The notes: generated by a model not told the origin, from the sequence alone. Shown: positions 18,030 through 28,645, numbered from the stretch's first letter. The stretch: 64,000 nt of DNA from Xanthobacteraceae bacterium (GCA_023954195.1 JAMLIK010000003.1:248001-312000), one strand, 5' to 3'. Made by a program: numbers and translations.

Positions 18030-18302
18030 GACTCGATACTAATGCGCCTCCGGCCGGCGTGGATACGGACCATCGGTCGCGGCCGGAAGGTGTGGTGACG
18101 GAACCACACGCGGCGGGAATCGATCCGGCGCGCGGGGGAATTCCGGCAAGCGGCGGACGTCAAAGAGCGGAATCTTTCCGTTAACCATCTATTGGGAGAA
18201 TGAAATTGCCGAGTTGGCCGATGTAGCAAAATGGATGGATTGACGCTCTGCGGTGCAACCGTCAGACTATTGCGACGCAAAATGCAAATCGAGGATCAGC
18301 TA

Positions 18303-19640
18303 ATGGCGATTGGGGTGTTTGGCGACATACCGGCCCAGCCGATGCAAGGGGGTTCGGCGTTGATGACGCCGATGTACTGGATGTACGAAATGGGACACGC
18401 CGCGCTCAATCCAACGCGCGCGGTCATGGACGCGACCAAGACCCTGTTCGTCAATCCGGGCAACCCCTGGTCGCAGACCACGTTCGGCAAGTCGATCGCG
18501 GCAAGCTGCGAGGTGTTCGAGCGCGTCACCCGCCGATACGGCAAGCCGGAATGGGGTCTCGATTTCACCGAGGTCGAAGGTCGCCGGGTTCCGGTGGTGG
18601 TTCGGTCGGTATGGGAAAAGCCGTTCTGCCGGCTGTTGAATTTCGATCGCGGCATCACCGTGCCGCTGAACAAGCCGCAGCCGCGGGTTCTCATCGTCGC
18701 GCCGATGTCCGGCCACTATCCGACGCTGTTGCGCGGCACGGTCGAGGCGCTGCTGCCTGAGCATGACGTCTACATCACCGACTGGGCCGATGCGCGGATG
18801 GTGCCTCTGACGGAAGGCCGCTTCGACCTCAATGACTACGTCGATCATGTCATCGAGATGCTGCATATGCTGGGCGGCGACGTCCATGTCCTCGCGGTCT
18901 GCCAGCCGGCGGTGCCCGTCCTGATGGCGGTTTCGGTGATGGAAGCCGAGGACGATCCCTGCGTGCCGGTGTCGATGACGCTGATGGGCGGGCCGATCGA
19001 TACCCGGCGCAATCCGACGGCGGTCAACAATCTGGCGCAAGAGCGCGGCATCGGCTGGTTCCGCCGCAACGTCATCACCAAGGTGCCGTTTACGCATCCC
19101 GGTTTCATGCGCGACGTCTATCCGGGTTTCCTGCAATTGACCGGCTTCGTCAGCATGAATCTGGACCGCCACGTCGACGCGCACCGGCGGCTGTTCGACG
19201 ACCTGGTGAAGGGCGATGGCGACAAGGTCGAGAAGCATCGCGACTTCTATGACGAGTATCTCGCGGTGATGGATCTGAGCGCCGAATACTATCTGCAAAC
19301 GGTCGATCAGGTCTTCATCCGGCAGTTGCTGCCGAAGGGCGAGATGCTTCATCGCGGCAAGCGCGTCGATCCGTCGAAGGTCCGTCGTGTCGCGCTGATG
19401 ACCGTCGAAGGCGAGAACGACGACATCTCCGGCCTCGGCCAGACCGAGGCGACGCATGGACTGTGCAGCGCGATTCCCTCGAACCGGCGCGTGCACTACG
19501 TACAGAAGGGAGTCGGACACTACGGCGTGTTCAACGGCTCCCGCTTCCGCAAGGAAATCGTGCCGCGCATGTCCGCTTTCATGCGAGCGTCGGAGGCGCA
19601 ATCGACATCGCAAGCCGAACTGGCGGTGGCCGCCGAATAA
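18303..19640 (+). CDS. phaZ: Intracellular polyhydroxyalkanoate depolymerase
   Basis: Mobilises stored polyhydroxybutyrate granules. 445 residues from the ATG at 18303. The catalytic cysteine lies in the lipase-like box HVLAVCQPAVPVL at about residue 200, as in intracellular PhaZ of Ralstonia type, and the C-terminal GVGHYGVFNGSRFR holds the His. There is no signal peptide, as expected for a cytoplasmic enzyme. I prefer 18303 because GAGG lies about 10 bases upstream; an in-frame ATG at 18231 would add 24 residues. With phaR, phaA and phaB within 8 kb it belongs to a loose PHA region. Confidence 0.9.
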   Translation: MAIGVFGDIPAQPMQGGSALMTPMYWMYEMGHAALNPTRAVMDATKTLFVNPGNPWSQTTFGKSIAASCEVFERVTRRYGKPEWGLDFTEVEGRRVPVVVRSVWEKPFCRLLNFDRGITVPLNKPQPRVLIVAPMSGHYPTLLRGTVEALLPEHDVYITDWADARMVPLTEGRFDLNDYVDHVIEMLHMLGGDVHVLAVCQPAVPVLMAVSVMEAEDDPCVPVSMTLMGGPIDTRRNPTAVNNLAQERGIGWFRRNVITKVPFTHPGFMRDVYPGFLQLTGFVSMNLDRHVDAHRRLFDDLVKGDGDKVEKHRDFYDEYLAVMDLSAEYYLQTVDQVFIRQLLPKGEMLHRGKRVDPSKVRRVALMTVEGENDDISGLGQTEATHGLCSAIPSNRRVHYVQKGVGHYGVFNGSRFRKEIVPRMSAFMRASEAQSTSQAELAVAAE

Positions 19641-19943
19641 TCATTGGCGGTCGCGCACGCGAAGCGGCGACCGGACATCCCCGCCGGGGTGTTCGGGCGG
19701 CCCGGTGATAAAAGTGAACACGGTTTCATAATTTATTCAAGTAATGAATGTGGCGACGCTACTTGAGCATGGCGATAGCTTGCATTTTATCTGAAATCCG
19801 GTCTCGCGACCTACATGATATAGGGCGATTCAAATCCACTACCCCTGTATATTGGGCAAATGATTTGTTTTTGCGCGGACCGCTTTCCTTGGCGGCGGAT
19901 ATGGCAGAATCCCGGCGGCTTCCTGAATCCCGGATCCGTCGAC
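19641..19943. other. Intergenic stretch, no gene seen
   Basis: About 300 bases between phaZ and the metallopeptidase gene. The part from about 19706 to 19870 is visibly richer in A and T than its surroundings and probably carries the downstream gene's promoter. The short reading frames here are not protein-like. I see no good terminator hairpin. Confidence 0.5.
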
Positions 19944-20699
19944 ATGGCCTTTCGCGCGCTGCTTTATCGCCGTCCTCATGAACCCTCGACCATCGCCATC
20001 AAGTTCGGCTCGCAGATTTTCGCGGTTCGACTGAGACGGCATCGACGGGCGCGCCGCTACACGTTGCGGATTCATCCGAGCGACCGCGAAGCCATTCTCA
20101 CCATGCCGCCGCGCGGCACCATCGCCGACGCGAAGGACTTCGCGCAGCGTCATGGCGGCTGGATCGCCGCGCGTCTCGGGCGGTTGCCGAAAGCCGCGCC
20201 GTTCCAGCACGGCGTCGCCGTGCCGCTGCGCGGCGTGTCGCATCGCATCGTGCATCGCGCCGGCAGCCGCGGCACCGCGTGGACCGAGATGCGCGACAGC
20301 GGCGAGCGCATTCTGTGCGTCGCCGGCGGCGTCGAATTCATCGACCGGCGCGTCCATGACTTTCTCAAGCGCGAGGCGCGAAGCGATCTGCAAAAGGCGA
20401 CCGCGCAATATGCCGCCGAGTTGGGCGTCAAGGTGCGGCGGCTGTCGATCCGCGATCAGTCGAGCCGCTGGGGATCCTGCACCTCGGCGGGATCGCTGTC
20501 GTTCTCATGGCGGCTGATTCTCGCGCCGCCGTTCGTGCTCGACTATCTCGCCGCGCATGAGGTGGCGCATCTGGTCGAGATGAACCATTCGCCGCGCTTC
20601 TGGAAAGTGGTGGCGCGGATTTGCCCCAAGGTCGAGCAGGCCAAGACCTGGCTCGACGTCCACGGCAACGACCTGCATCGCTACGGCATCATGGAGTGA
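19944..20699 (+). CDS. YgjP/WLM-type (DUF45) M48-like metallopeptidase
   Basis: 251-residue cytoplasmic protein of the YgjP family. The zinc-site motif AHEVAHLVEMNHSPRFW is near residues 206-222, preceded by the family signature SSRWGSCTSAGSLSFSWRL. The N-terminal half is basic (RLRRHRRARRYTLRIH). Family members are often linked to restriction or repair genes or stand alone; the function is unproven. I chose the ATG at 19944 over an in-frame start 28 codons upstream, since the extension looks random. It is convergent with the penicillin-binding protein gene. Confidence 0.85.
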   Translation: MAFRALLYRRPHEPSTIAIKFGSQIFAVRLRRHRRARRYTLRIHPSDREAILTMPPRGTIADAKDFAQRHGGWIAARLGRLPKAAPFQHGVAVPLRGVSHRIVHRAGSRGTAWTEMRDSGERILCVAGGVEFIDRRVHDFLKREARSDLQKATAQYAAELGVKVRRLSIRDQSSRWGSCTSAGSLSFSWRLILAPPFVLDYLAAHEVAHLVEMNHSPRFWKVVARICPKVEQAKTWLDVHGNDLHRYGIME

Positions 20700-20715
20700 G
20701 GGCGATCCGTTCAAT

Positions 20716-20800
20716 CGTCATTGCGAGCGCAGCGAAGCAATCCAGAAGGTTGTGAAGCAAGGACTTGATTGCTTCGTCGCTGATGCTCCTCGCAATGACG
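20716..20800. repeat. Dispersed palindromic repeat, family B
   Basis: CGTCATTGCGAGCGCAGCGA-AGCAATCC at the left, GATTGCTTCGTCGC and CCTCGCAATGACG at the right, forming a long imperfect hairpin. It fills the convergent gap between the YgjP-like gene and the penicillin-binding protein gene, ending one base before the latter's stop codon. Confidence 0.8.
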
Positions 20801-20801
20801 G

Positions 20802-23078
20802 TTATCGCCGTCCGCCGAACAGCCGTTCCGTCAGCCAGCCGTCGAGCCCGTTCGCGGCTTCCGGCCGCACCGAGGTCGGGGCCGGGCGCGGCGCGGCGCC
20901 GGCGTTCGCCGGGAGCGCGGCGGGATAAGGCTGCGCCGGAACACGCTGCGGCGGTAACGCTGGGGGCGCGATGTTCGTCGCGGAGCCGGTGGTCACGGCG
21001 GCCGGGACCATCCCCGCCGGCTGCGCCGGCGCGAAACTCGGGAACGCTCCGTTCGGCTGCGCGCCCGGCAGCGCCGCGACCGCCACGCCCTGATGGGCCG
21101 CGCGCATCACGCGGGTCCAGATTTCCACCGGCAGGCCGCCGCCGGTGGCCTTTTTGGTCGGCGAGTTGTCGTCGTTGCCGAGCCAGACGCCGGTGACGAG
21201 GTTCGCGGTGTAGCCGATGAACCAGGCATCGCGAAAATCCTGGCTGGTGCCGGTCTTGCCGGCGGCGGTCCAGCCGGGGATCTCCGCCTTGCGCGCGGTG
21301 CCGCTCACCAATGTCTCGCGCATCATCGTGTTCATCATCGCGACATAGCGCGGCTCGATCACCTGATCGCGCGAATCCGGCGGGCGGCGATACAGCACCT
21401 TGCCGTTCTCGCCACGGATGCGGTTGACGACGTGCGGCGACACCTTGCGGCCGCCATTGGCGAACGGCGCGTAGGCGCCGGTGAGTTCGAGCAACGACAC
21501 CCCGGAGGTGCCGAGCGCGATCGAGGCGTTGGCGTCGAGCTTCGAGGCGATGCCGAGCCGGTGCGCGGTGCGCACCACGCTCTTGGCCCCGACTTCGAGC
21601 CCGAGCCGCACCGCGACCGTGTTCAGCGACATCGCCAGCGCCTGCGTCAGCGTCACCGCGCCGAAATACTGGTGGGTATAGTTCTCCGGCTTCCAGCCCT
21701 TGACGTCGATCGGCGCGTCCTGCCGGATCGTTTCCGGGGTGAGGCCCGCTTCTATCGCGGTGAGATAGACGAACGGCTTGAACGCCGAGCCGGGCTGGCG
21801 TTTCGCGGTGACGGCGCGGTTGAACTGGCTGTCGGCGTAGTTACGGCCGCCGACCATGGCGCGGACCTCGCCGCTTGGCGTCATCGCCACCAGCGCGCCC
21901 TGTGAGACGTTGAACTTGACGCTCTTGGCCGCGAGTTCGTCGATCACCGCGGCTTCCGCCACGCTTTGCAGTTTCGGATCGATCGAGGTTTCGACCACGA
22001 CGTTCTGGTCGATCTGGCCGATCAGGTCGTCGAGCACCTCGCCGATCCAGTCGGCGACGTAGTTGACGGTGCCGGCGCCGGGCGGCTTCACCGCATAGGA
22101 CGGATTGGCGATTGCCGCCTTGGCCTGCGCCTCGGTGATGAAGCCGGCGTCGGCCATCGCGCCGAGCACGGTCTGCGCGCGCTTCTCCGCGCCTTCCGGG
22201 TTGCGGTTGGGCGCAAGGCGCGACGGCGACTTGACCAAGCCCGCCAGCATCGCCGCTTCCGCCAGCGTCACCTTGCGCGCCGACTTGCCGAAATATTTTT
22301 GCGCGGCGGCGTCGACGCCGTAGGCGCCGGAGCCGAAATAGACGCGGTTGAGATAGAGTTCGAGAATTTCGTTCTTGGTGTGGTTGTGCTCCAGCCACAG
22401 CGCCAGCTCGGCTTCCTGCAATTTGCGTTGGAGCGTGCGCTCCTGGGTCAGGAACAGGTTCTTCGCCAGTTGCTGGGTCAGCGTCGAGCCGCCTTGCGAC
22501 ACGCCGCGATGCAAGAGGTTGGCGACGGCGGCGCGGGCGATGCCCAGCGGATCGATGCCGAAATGGCTGTTGAAGCGGCGATCCTCGATGGCGATGAACG
22601 CTTTCGGCAAATAGGGCGGCAAGTCCTTCAGCGCGACGCTGACGCCGCCCATTTCGCCGCGCGTCGCCAGCACGCTGCCGTCGAGCCCGACGATCTGGAT
22701 GGTCGGTGGCCGCTTGGGAATTTCCAGCGACTGGATCGGCGGCAGGTGCGCGCCGACCCAGATCACCACGCCGACAATGGCGATGACGCCCCACAGCCCG
22801 ACCACCGCGCTCCAATAGGCCGCGCGGTAGAGCTTGCGGCGCAGGCCGCGTGTGGCGGATTTGCGCGGCTTGCGCTTGTCGCCGCCACCGCTGGCGGGCT
22901 TGGTTGTGGAGGATTTGGCGGGTTTCTTGGCTTTCGGCTTGTCGTCGCCGGCGATGTTGATGCGGTCGGCGATGGACAGCCGCAGGCTCGCCAATGACGC
23001 GCCCAGCCCGAACTGCGGTTCCTTCCGCTGAACGCTCTTGTTTCCTCGCGACGCCATCCGCTCACGCACCCGCCCCAT
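20802..23078 (-). CDS. Class A penicillin-binding protein, PBP1A family
   Basis: Bifunctional peptidoglycan glycosyltransferase/transpeptidase, about 758 residues. A basic cytoplasmic N-terminus leads to one membrane helix (about 85-105). The GT51 domain has EDRRFNSHFGIDPLG and QGGSTLTQQLAKNLFL. The transpeptidase domain has the nucleophile in PGSAFKPF (SxxK), SLN in AMSLNTVAV, and KTGTSQDFRDAWF. The C-terminus is a Pro/Ala/Gln-rich tail. All catalytic motifs are intact. An ATG at 23057 is an alternative start 7 codons in. It is co-oriented with and upstream of no obvious partner; phaR lies 84 bases behind it. Confidence 0.94.
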   Translation of the reverse strand: MGRVRERMASRGNKSVQRKEPQFGLGASLASLRLSIADRINIAGDDKPKAKKPAKSSTTKPASGGGDKRKPRKSATRGLRRKLYRAAYWSAVVGLWGVIAIVGVVIWVGAHLPPIQSLEIPKRPPTIQIVGLDGSVLATRGEMGGVSVALKDLPPYLPKAFIAIEDRRFNSHFGIDPLGIARAAVANLLHRGVSQGGSTLTQQLAKNLFLTQERTLQRKLQEAELALWLEHNHTKNEILELYLNRVYFGSGAYGVDAAAQKYFGKSARKVTLAEAAMLAGLVKSPSRLAPNRNPEGAEKRAQTVLGAMADAGFITEAQAKAAIANPSYAVKPPGAGTVNYVADWIGEVLDDLIGQIDQNVVVETSIDPKLQSVAEAAVIDELAAKSVKFNVSQGALVAMTPSGEVRAMVGGRNYADSQFNRAVTAKRQPGSAFKPFVYLTAIEAGLTPETIRQDAPIDVKGWKPENYTHQYFGAVTLTQALAMSLNTVAVRLGLEVGAKSVVRTAHRLGIASKLDANASIALGTSGVSLLELTGAYAPFANGGRKVSPHVVNRIRGENGKVLYRRPPDSRDQVIEPRYVAMMNTMMRETLVSGTARKAEIPGWTAAGKTGTSQDFRDAWFIGYTANLVTGVWLGNDDNSPTKKATGGGLPVEIWTRVMRAAHQGVAVAALPGAQPNGAFPSFAPAQPAGMVPAAVTTGSATNIAPPALPPQRVPAQPYPAALPANAGAAPRPAPTSVRPEAANGLDGWLTERLFGGRR

Positions 23079-23162
23079 GCTGCCGGGACAGTAATCCGTG
23101 GGGCTTAAGGCTGCGTTAAATGAAGGTTAATGCGGGCGTTCCGATGGCAAGCGCGAGATCCG

Positions 23163-23765
23163 TCAGTCCTCTTTCTTGACGGCCTTCGACATGCGTTCGA
23201 GCTGTTCCTGCATGTCCTTCATCTGGCGGCGCAGGTCATCGATGTTGGTCGCGGCCTCGGGTGTCGGCTCTGGCGTTTTGACGGCAGGCGGCGGCGCGCT
23301 GGAGCGCGGCGTCGGCACGAACGGCTTGAACATCGAGAACGTGCGCTCGAACAGTTCCATGTTGCGGCGGACGTGCTCCTCCAGCGGCGCCAGTGGTCCG
23401 GAGCTGAAGGTGTCGGTCAACTGCTTGCGGAATTTCTCCTGCTCGCGGGTCAGCGAATCGATCGACTGTTCGAGATAGCGCGGCACCACCATCTGCATGC
23501 TGTCGCCGTAGAAGCGGATCAACTGGCGCAGGAAGGTGGTGGGAAGCAGGTTCTGTCCCGCCTTGTTCTCCTGCTCGAAGATGATCTGGGTGAGAACGGA
23601 GCGGGTGATGTCCTCGCCGGACTTGGCGTCGTAGACCAGGAAGTCCTCGCCGTTCTTGACCATGGCGGCGAGGTCCTCCAGCGTGACGTAGGTGCTGGTT
23701 CCGGTATTATACAGCCTCCGGTTGGCGTATTTCTTGATCGTGGTGGGTTGTTCTGTTTTCGCCAT
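23163..23765 (-). CDS. phaR: Polyhydroxyalkanoate synthesis repressor PhaR
   Basis: 200-residue granule-associated transcriptional repressor. The N-terminal PHB/PHA accumulation regulator domain reads TIKKYANRRLYNTGTSTYVTLEDLA, followed by FLVYDAKSGEDITRSVLTQIIFEQE, which is diagnostic. The C-terminal half is helical and charged with a Pro-rich linker and ends in a coiled-coil-like stretch (LRRQMKDMQEQLERM). PhaR binds both DNA and PHA granules, linking phasin and polymerase expression to storage state. It is divergent from phaA across a 441-base gap that could hold its operators. Confidence 0.95.
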   Translation of the reverse strand: MAKTEQPTTIKKYANRRLYNTGTSTYVTLEDLAAMVKNGEDFLVYDAKSGEDITRSVLTQIIFEQENKAGQNLLPTTFLRQLIRFYGDSMQMVVPRYLEQSIDSLTREQEKFRKQLTDTFSSGPLAPLEEHVRRNMELFERTFSMFKPFVPTPRSSAPPPAVKTPEPTPEAATNIDDLRRQMKDMQEQLERMSKAVKKED

Positions 23766-25385
<1,620 letters not shown>

Positions 25386-25420
25386 CGGCGCGGCGATCCG
25401 ACAGTTTCTGACTGAGTATC

Positions 25421-25449
25421 AATGCCCGGCCTTGCGCCGGGCATTTTTT
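25421..25449 (+). terminator. Rho-independent terminator after phaA
   Basis: AATGCCCGGC (25421-25430), loop CTTGC, then GCCGGGCATT (25436-25445) as a perfect 10-bp stem running into six T residues (25444-25449). It lies between phaA and phaB, 35 bases past the phaA stop, so phaB needs readthrough or its own promoter. Confidence 0.93.
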
Positions 25450-25514
25450 GTCGTGAAGATGGCGGAACCGGCGATGGCATGTCGGCGGAGTCAAAGGATA
25501 TCGAGGAGGATACG

Positions 25515-26240
25515 ATGGCGCGTGTTGCATTGGTGACCGGTGGGACGAGGGGAATTGGCGCGGCGATCAGCAAGGCGCTGAAGGCGGCCGGATACAAGGT
25601 TGCCGCGAGCTATGCCGGAAACGATGCGGCGGCGGAGAAGTTCAAGGCGGAGACCGGCATCCCGGTCTACAAATGGGACGTCAGTTCGTTCGATGCCTGC
25701 GGCGAGGGCATCAAGAAAGTCGAGGCCGATCTCGGGCCGATCGACATCCTCGTCAACAATGCCGGCATCACCAAGGACGGCGCGTTCCACAAGATGACCG
25801 TCGAGCAATGGAGCGCCGTCATCAACACCAACCTCGGCTCGCTGTTCAACATGACCCGTCCCGTGATCGAGGGCATGCGGGCGCGAAAATTCGGGCGCAT
25901 TGTCAACATCTCGTCGATCAACGGTCAGAAGGGCCAGTTCGGCCAGGTCAACTATTCCGCCGCCAAGGCCGGCGATATCGGCTTCACCAAGGCGCTCGCG
26001 CTGGAAAACGCCAAGGGCGGCATCACCGTCAACGCGATCTGTCCGGGCTACATCAATACCGAGATGGTGCAGGCGGTGCCGAAGGAAGTGCTCGACAAGA
26101 GCATCATTCCGTTGATCCCGACCAGCCGTCTCGGCGAGCCCGAGGAAATCGCCCGCGCCGTGGTTTTCCTCGCCTCCGACGACGCCGGCTTCATCACCGG
26201 CTCGACGTTGTCGATCAACGGCGGCCAGTACATGGTTTGA
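25515..26240 (+). CDS. phaB: Acetoacetyl-CoA reductase
   Basis: NADPH-dependent SDR making (R)-3-hydroxybutyryl-CoA for PHB synthesis. 241 residues, with TGGTRGIG at 8-15, NNAGITKDG near 85, and catalytic VNISSINGQKGQFGQVNYSAAKAG containing Ser, Tyr and Lys. The GQxGQxGQ-like stretch and ITKD are typical of PhaB rather than FabG. The start ATG at 25515 has GAGGAGGA upstream. It is separated from phaA by 129 bases with a terminator and lacks an obvious promoter by eye. Confidence 0.93.
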   Translation: MARVALVTGGTRGIGAAISKALKAAGYKVAASYAGNDAAAEKFKAETGIPVYKWDVSSFDACGEGIKKVEADLGPIDILVNNAGITKDGAFHKMTVEQWSAVINTNLGSLFNMTRPVIEGMRARKFGRIVNISSINGQKGQFGQVNYSAAKAGDIGFTKALALENAKGGITVNAICPGYINTEMVQAVPKEVLDKSIIPLIPTSRLGEPEEIARAVVFLASDDAGFITGSTLSINGGQYMV

Positions 26241-26320
26241 GCCGACGCGGCGTCGTCAGTCGAATGGTTTGGCAAACCTTCCCTCCTCCGCATGCGGGGG
26301 AGGGCCTCGAAAGAAGATGG

Positions 26321-26434
26321 TCGTCCCCGCGAAGGCGGGGACCATACGCCGCAGCGTTTCGACTTGGTCAATCGGGCGAAATCATTCGAATTTCCGATGC
26401 CGGGGTTATGGATCCTCGCCTTCGCGAGGACGAC
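26321..26434. repeat. Dispersed palindromic repeat, family A (two-hairpin copy)
   Basis: GTCCCCGCGAAGGCGGGGAC at the left and TCCTCGCCTTCGCGAGGA at the right, with CATAC and TTATG marking the inner edges. It lies downstream of phaB, before the co-oriented EamA transporter gene. Confidence 0.8.
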
Positions 26435-26485
26435 ACCGAGGTTGTTTGATCTTGCGTGCTCCATTTTGAGTCGGTCTCAGCCCGC

Positions 26486-27358
26486 ATGACCTCCCGCAAC
26501 GCCACCCTGATCGGACTGACAGCGATCGTCATGTGGTCGCTGCTGGCCGTTTTGACCGTGGCGACCGGCCGCATTCCCGCGTTCCAGCTTGCCGCGATGA
26601 CGTTCGCGGTCGGCGGCTTGGTCGGAAGCGCGACGGTGCTGTTGCGTGGCGGCGCGGCGCGCGCGTCGCGGCTGCCGGCGATCGCCTGGGCGGTCGGCAT
26701 CGGCGGGCTGTTCGGCTATCACGCGCTGTATTTCCTGTCGCTGCGGCTGGCGCCGCCGGCGGAGGCGGGACTCCTGAACTATCTCTGGCCGCTCCTGATC
26801 GTGCTGTTCTCGGCGCTGTTGCCCGGCGAGCGGCTGGCGCGGCATCATGTCGTCGGCGCGCTGCTGGGACTGGCCGGGACGGTCTTGCTGTTCGCGGGCA
26901 ATACCGGCGTGCAATACACGCCCGCGCAAATTCCCGGCTTCGTCGCGGCGTTCGTCGCCGCGTTCGTGTGGGCGGCCTATTCGGTGTTGTCGCGAAAACT
27001 GAAGGCGGTGCCGACCGACGCGGTCGCGGGCTTCTGTCTCGCCACCGCGCTGCTCGCGGCGATCGTCCACCTCGGCGCTGAGACCACGGTGTGGCCGGAA
27101 AGCGCGCTGCAATGGCTGGCGATCCTGCTGCTCGGTCTCGGGCCGGTCGGAGCGGCGTTTTTCGCGTGGGATGTCGGCATGAAGCACGGCGAGATTCGGG
27201 TGATCGGCGCCGCGTCCTATGCGACGCCGCTGCTGTCGACCGGTTTCCTGATCGTCGCCGGATACGCGCAGGCGACCATGGCGATCGCGCTCGCGGCCCT
27301 GCTGATCGCCGGCGGCGGATTGATCGCGGCGAAGGATCTGTTTCGCAGGCGCGTTTAG
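26486..27358 (+). CDS. EamA/DMT-family transporter, YddG-like
   Basis: 290-residue inner-membrane exporter with ten predicted helices in two EamA repeats. The N-terminus (SRNATLIGLTAIVMWSLLAVL) and GLLNYLWPLLIVLFSALL resemble the aromatic amino acid exporter YddG, as does the second-repeat FFAWDVGMKHGEIRVIGAASYATPLLS. The substrate is therefore guessed to be an amino acid or similar metabolite. I chose the ATG at 26486 over an upstream in-frame start. Its stop overlaps the stop of the convergent cupin gene by three bases. Confidence 0.88.
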   Translation: MTSRNATLIGLTAIVMWSLLAVLTVATGRIPAFQLAAMTFAVGGLVGSATVLLRGGAARASRLPAIAWAVGIGGLFGYHALYFLSLRLAPPAEAGLLNYLWPLLIVLFSALLPGERLARHHVVGALLGLAGTVLLFAGNTGVQYTPAQIPGFVAAFVAAFVWAAYSVLSRKLKAVPTDAVAGFCLATALLAAIVHLGAETTVWPESALQWLAILLLGLGPVGAAFFAWDVGMKHGEIRVIGAASYATPLLSTGFLIVAGYAQATMAIALAALLIAGGGLIAAKDLFRRRV

Positions 27359-27786
27359 CCGGGCGGCGACCAGTGCGGCGGCGCCAGTTCGAATTGCGCG
27401 AATTCGAATCCGGGGGCGACGGTGCAGCCGACCAGCGTCCACGCGCCGGTGCTCTCGGCGGCTTGCCAGGCATGCGCCGGCACCATGGCCTGCGGTTGCT
27501 CACCCGAGACGATGTCCGGTCCCAATCGCACGGTACGGCGTCCGGTCTCGCTCGCGATCTCCAATCGCAGCGGGGCGCCCGCATAGAAGTGCCACGTCTC
27601 CACGGCGTCGATTCGATGCCAATGCGAGCGTTCGCCGCGCGCCAGCAGGAAGTAGATTGCCGTGGAGGCGGCGCGTCCTTCCGCATCACAACGGCAATCG
27701 CGAAACGTCTCGCGAAAATGCCCGCCTTCCGGGTGCGGCTTCAGGCCGAGCCGCGCGATGACTTCGGCGGCGGTGAGAGCCGGCAT
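27355..27786 (-). CDS. DUF985 / cupin_5 family protein
   Basis: 143-residue small beta-barrel protein. Family features are HPEGGHFRETFR, TAIYFLLARGERSHWHRID, ETWHFYAGAPLRL and VGCTVAPGFEFAQFEL, with His residues positioned as cupin metal ligands. Its biochemical role is unknown. It starts one base after the end of gloB, so the two probably share a transcript. The TAA stop shares bases with the TAG stop of the convergent EamA gene (27355-27358), leaving no room for a terminator between them. Confidence 0.88.
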   Translation of the reverse strand: MPALTAAEVIARLGLKPHPEGGHFRETFRDCRCDAEGRAASTAIYFLLARGERSHWHRIDAVETWHFYAGAPLRLEIASETGRRTVRLGPDIVSGEQPQAMVPAHAWQAAESTGAWTLVGCTVAPGFEFAQFELAPPHWSPPG

Positions 27787-27787
27787 G

Positions 27788-28555
27788 TCACGACCTGTTC
27801 TTGCGCTCGCGCAATTCGCCGAACACCTCGGCGGCGCTCTTGCCGGCGAGGCCGACGACGCTGGCGACCTCCGGCGCATCGGCGCGCAAGAACACATTGG
27901 CCTTCTTTTCCGCGCCGAGCAGCACCGGAATCGTCGGCTTCCCGGCGGCGCGCAGCGCGTCGACGTCCCTGGCGCGGGCTTGCAGCGCCGGATTGTTCGG
28001 CTCGATCCCGAGCGCGAACTTGACGTTGGAAGCGGTGTATTCGTGGCCGCAATAGAGCCGCATGTCGTCCGGCAGCGCGCGCAGTTTCAACAGCGAGTCC
28101 CACATCATCGGATAGGTGCCCTCGAACACCCGCCCGCAGCCGATCGAGAACAGCGTGTCGGCGGCGAACAGCGCGCGGGCGTCATCGAACACATAGCTGA
28201 TGTGATCGAGGGTGTGGCCCGGCGTTTCCAGCACCCGCGCGGTCAGCGTGCCGATCATCACCGTGTCGCCCTCCTTGACGCGCTCGTCGACCTTGGGAAT
28301 GGCGGCGGTCTTGTCGTGCGGCGCGACGACGCGGCAATCGTATTTCTGTTTCAACTCACTGATGCCGCCGACGTGATCGGCGTGGTGATGGGTGACGAGA
28401 ATGTCCGTCAGGTGCCAGCCCTCGCGTTGCAGCGCCTTGATGACCGGCGCGGCTTCCGGCGCGTCGATCGATGCGGTTGCTCCGCTCGCCGGATCGTGAA
28501 TGAGATAGCCGAAATTATCCGACAGGCAGGGGAACAGACGAATCTCGGCGGCCAT
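27788..28555 (-). CDS. gloB: Hydroxyacylglutathione hydrolase (glyoxalase II)
   Basis: Hydrolyses S-D-lactoylglutathione in methylglyoxal detoxification. 255 residues. The binuclear metal motif THHHADHVGG is near residues 55-64, with GHTLDHISY, FAADTLFSIGCGRVFEGT and YCGHEYTASNVKFAL, and the C-terminal glutathione-binding HAGH_C region. This is the full-length gloB type, unlike the shorter hydrolase at 14545. It is divergent from a methyltransferase gene across a 90-base gap and followed by the cupin gene. Confidence 0.95.
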   Translation of the reverse strand: MAAEIRLFPCLSDNFGYLIHDPASGATASIDAPEAAPVIKALQREGWHLTDILVTHHHADHVGGISELKQKYDCRVVAPHDKTAAIPKVDERVKEGDTVMIGTLTARVLETPGHTLDHISYVFDDARALFAADTLFSIGCGRVFEGTYPMMWDSLLKLRALPDDMRLYCGHEYTASNVKFALGIEPNNPALQARARDVDALRAAGKPTIPVLLGAEKKANVFLRADAPEVASVVGLAGKSAAEVFGELRERKNRS

Positions 28556-28645
28556 GACATCTCCGTGTGTTGCAATCCGACGAGACTATCGCAACTCGTC
28601 GCCCGGCGGTATCCACTTCGCTCGAAAACGCGATACATTGCAGGC

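Noticed and set aside
27662..28645. N-terminal extension of the methyltransferase gene by 328 codons
   Set aside because: The extra part is antisense to gloB and the cupin gene. The methyltransferase-like sequence begins at 28646.
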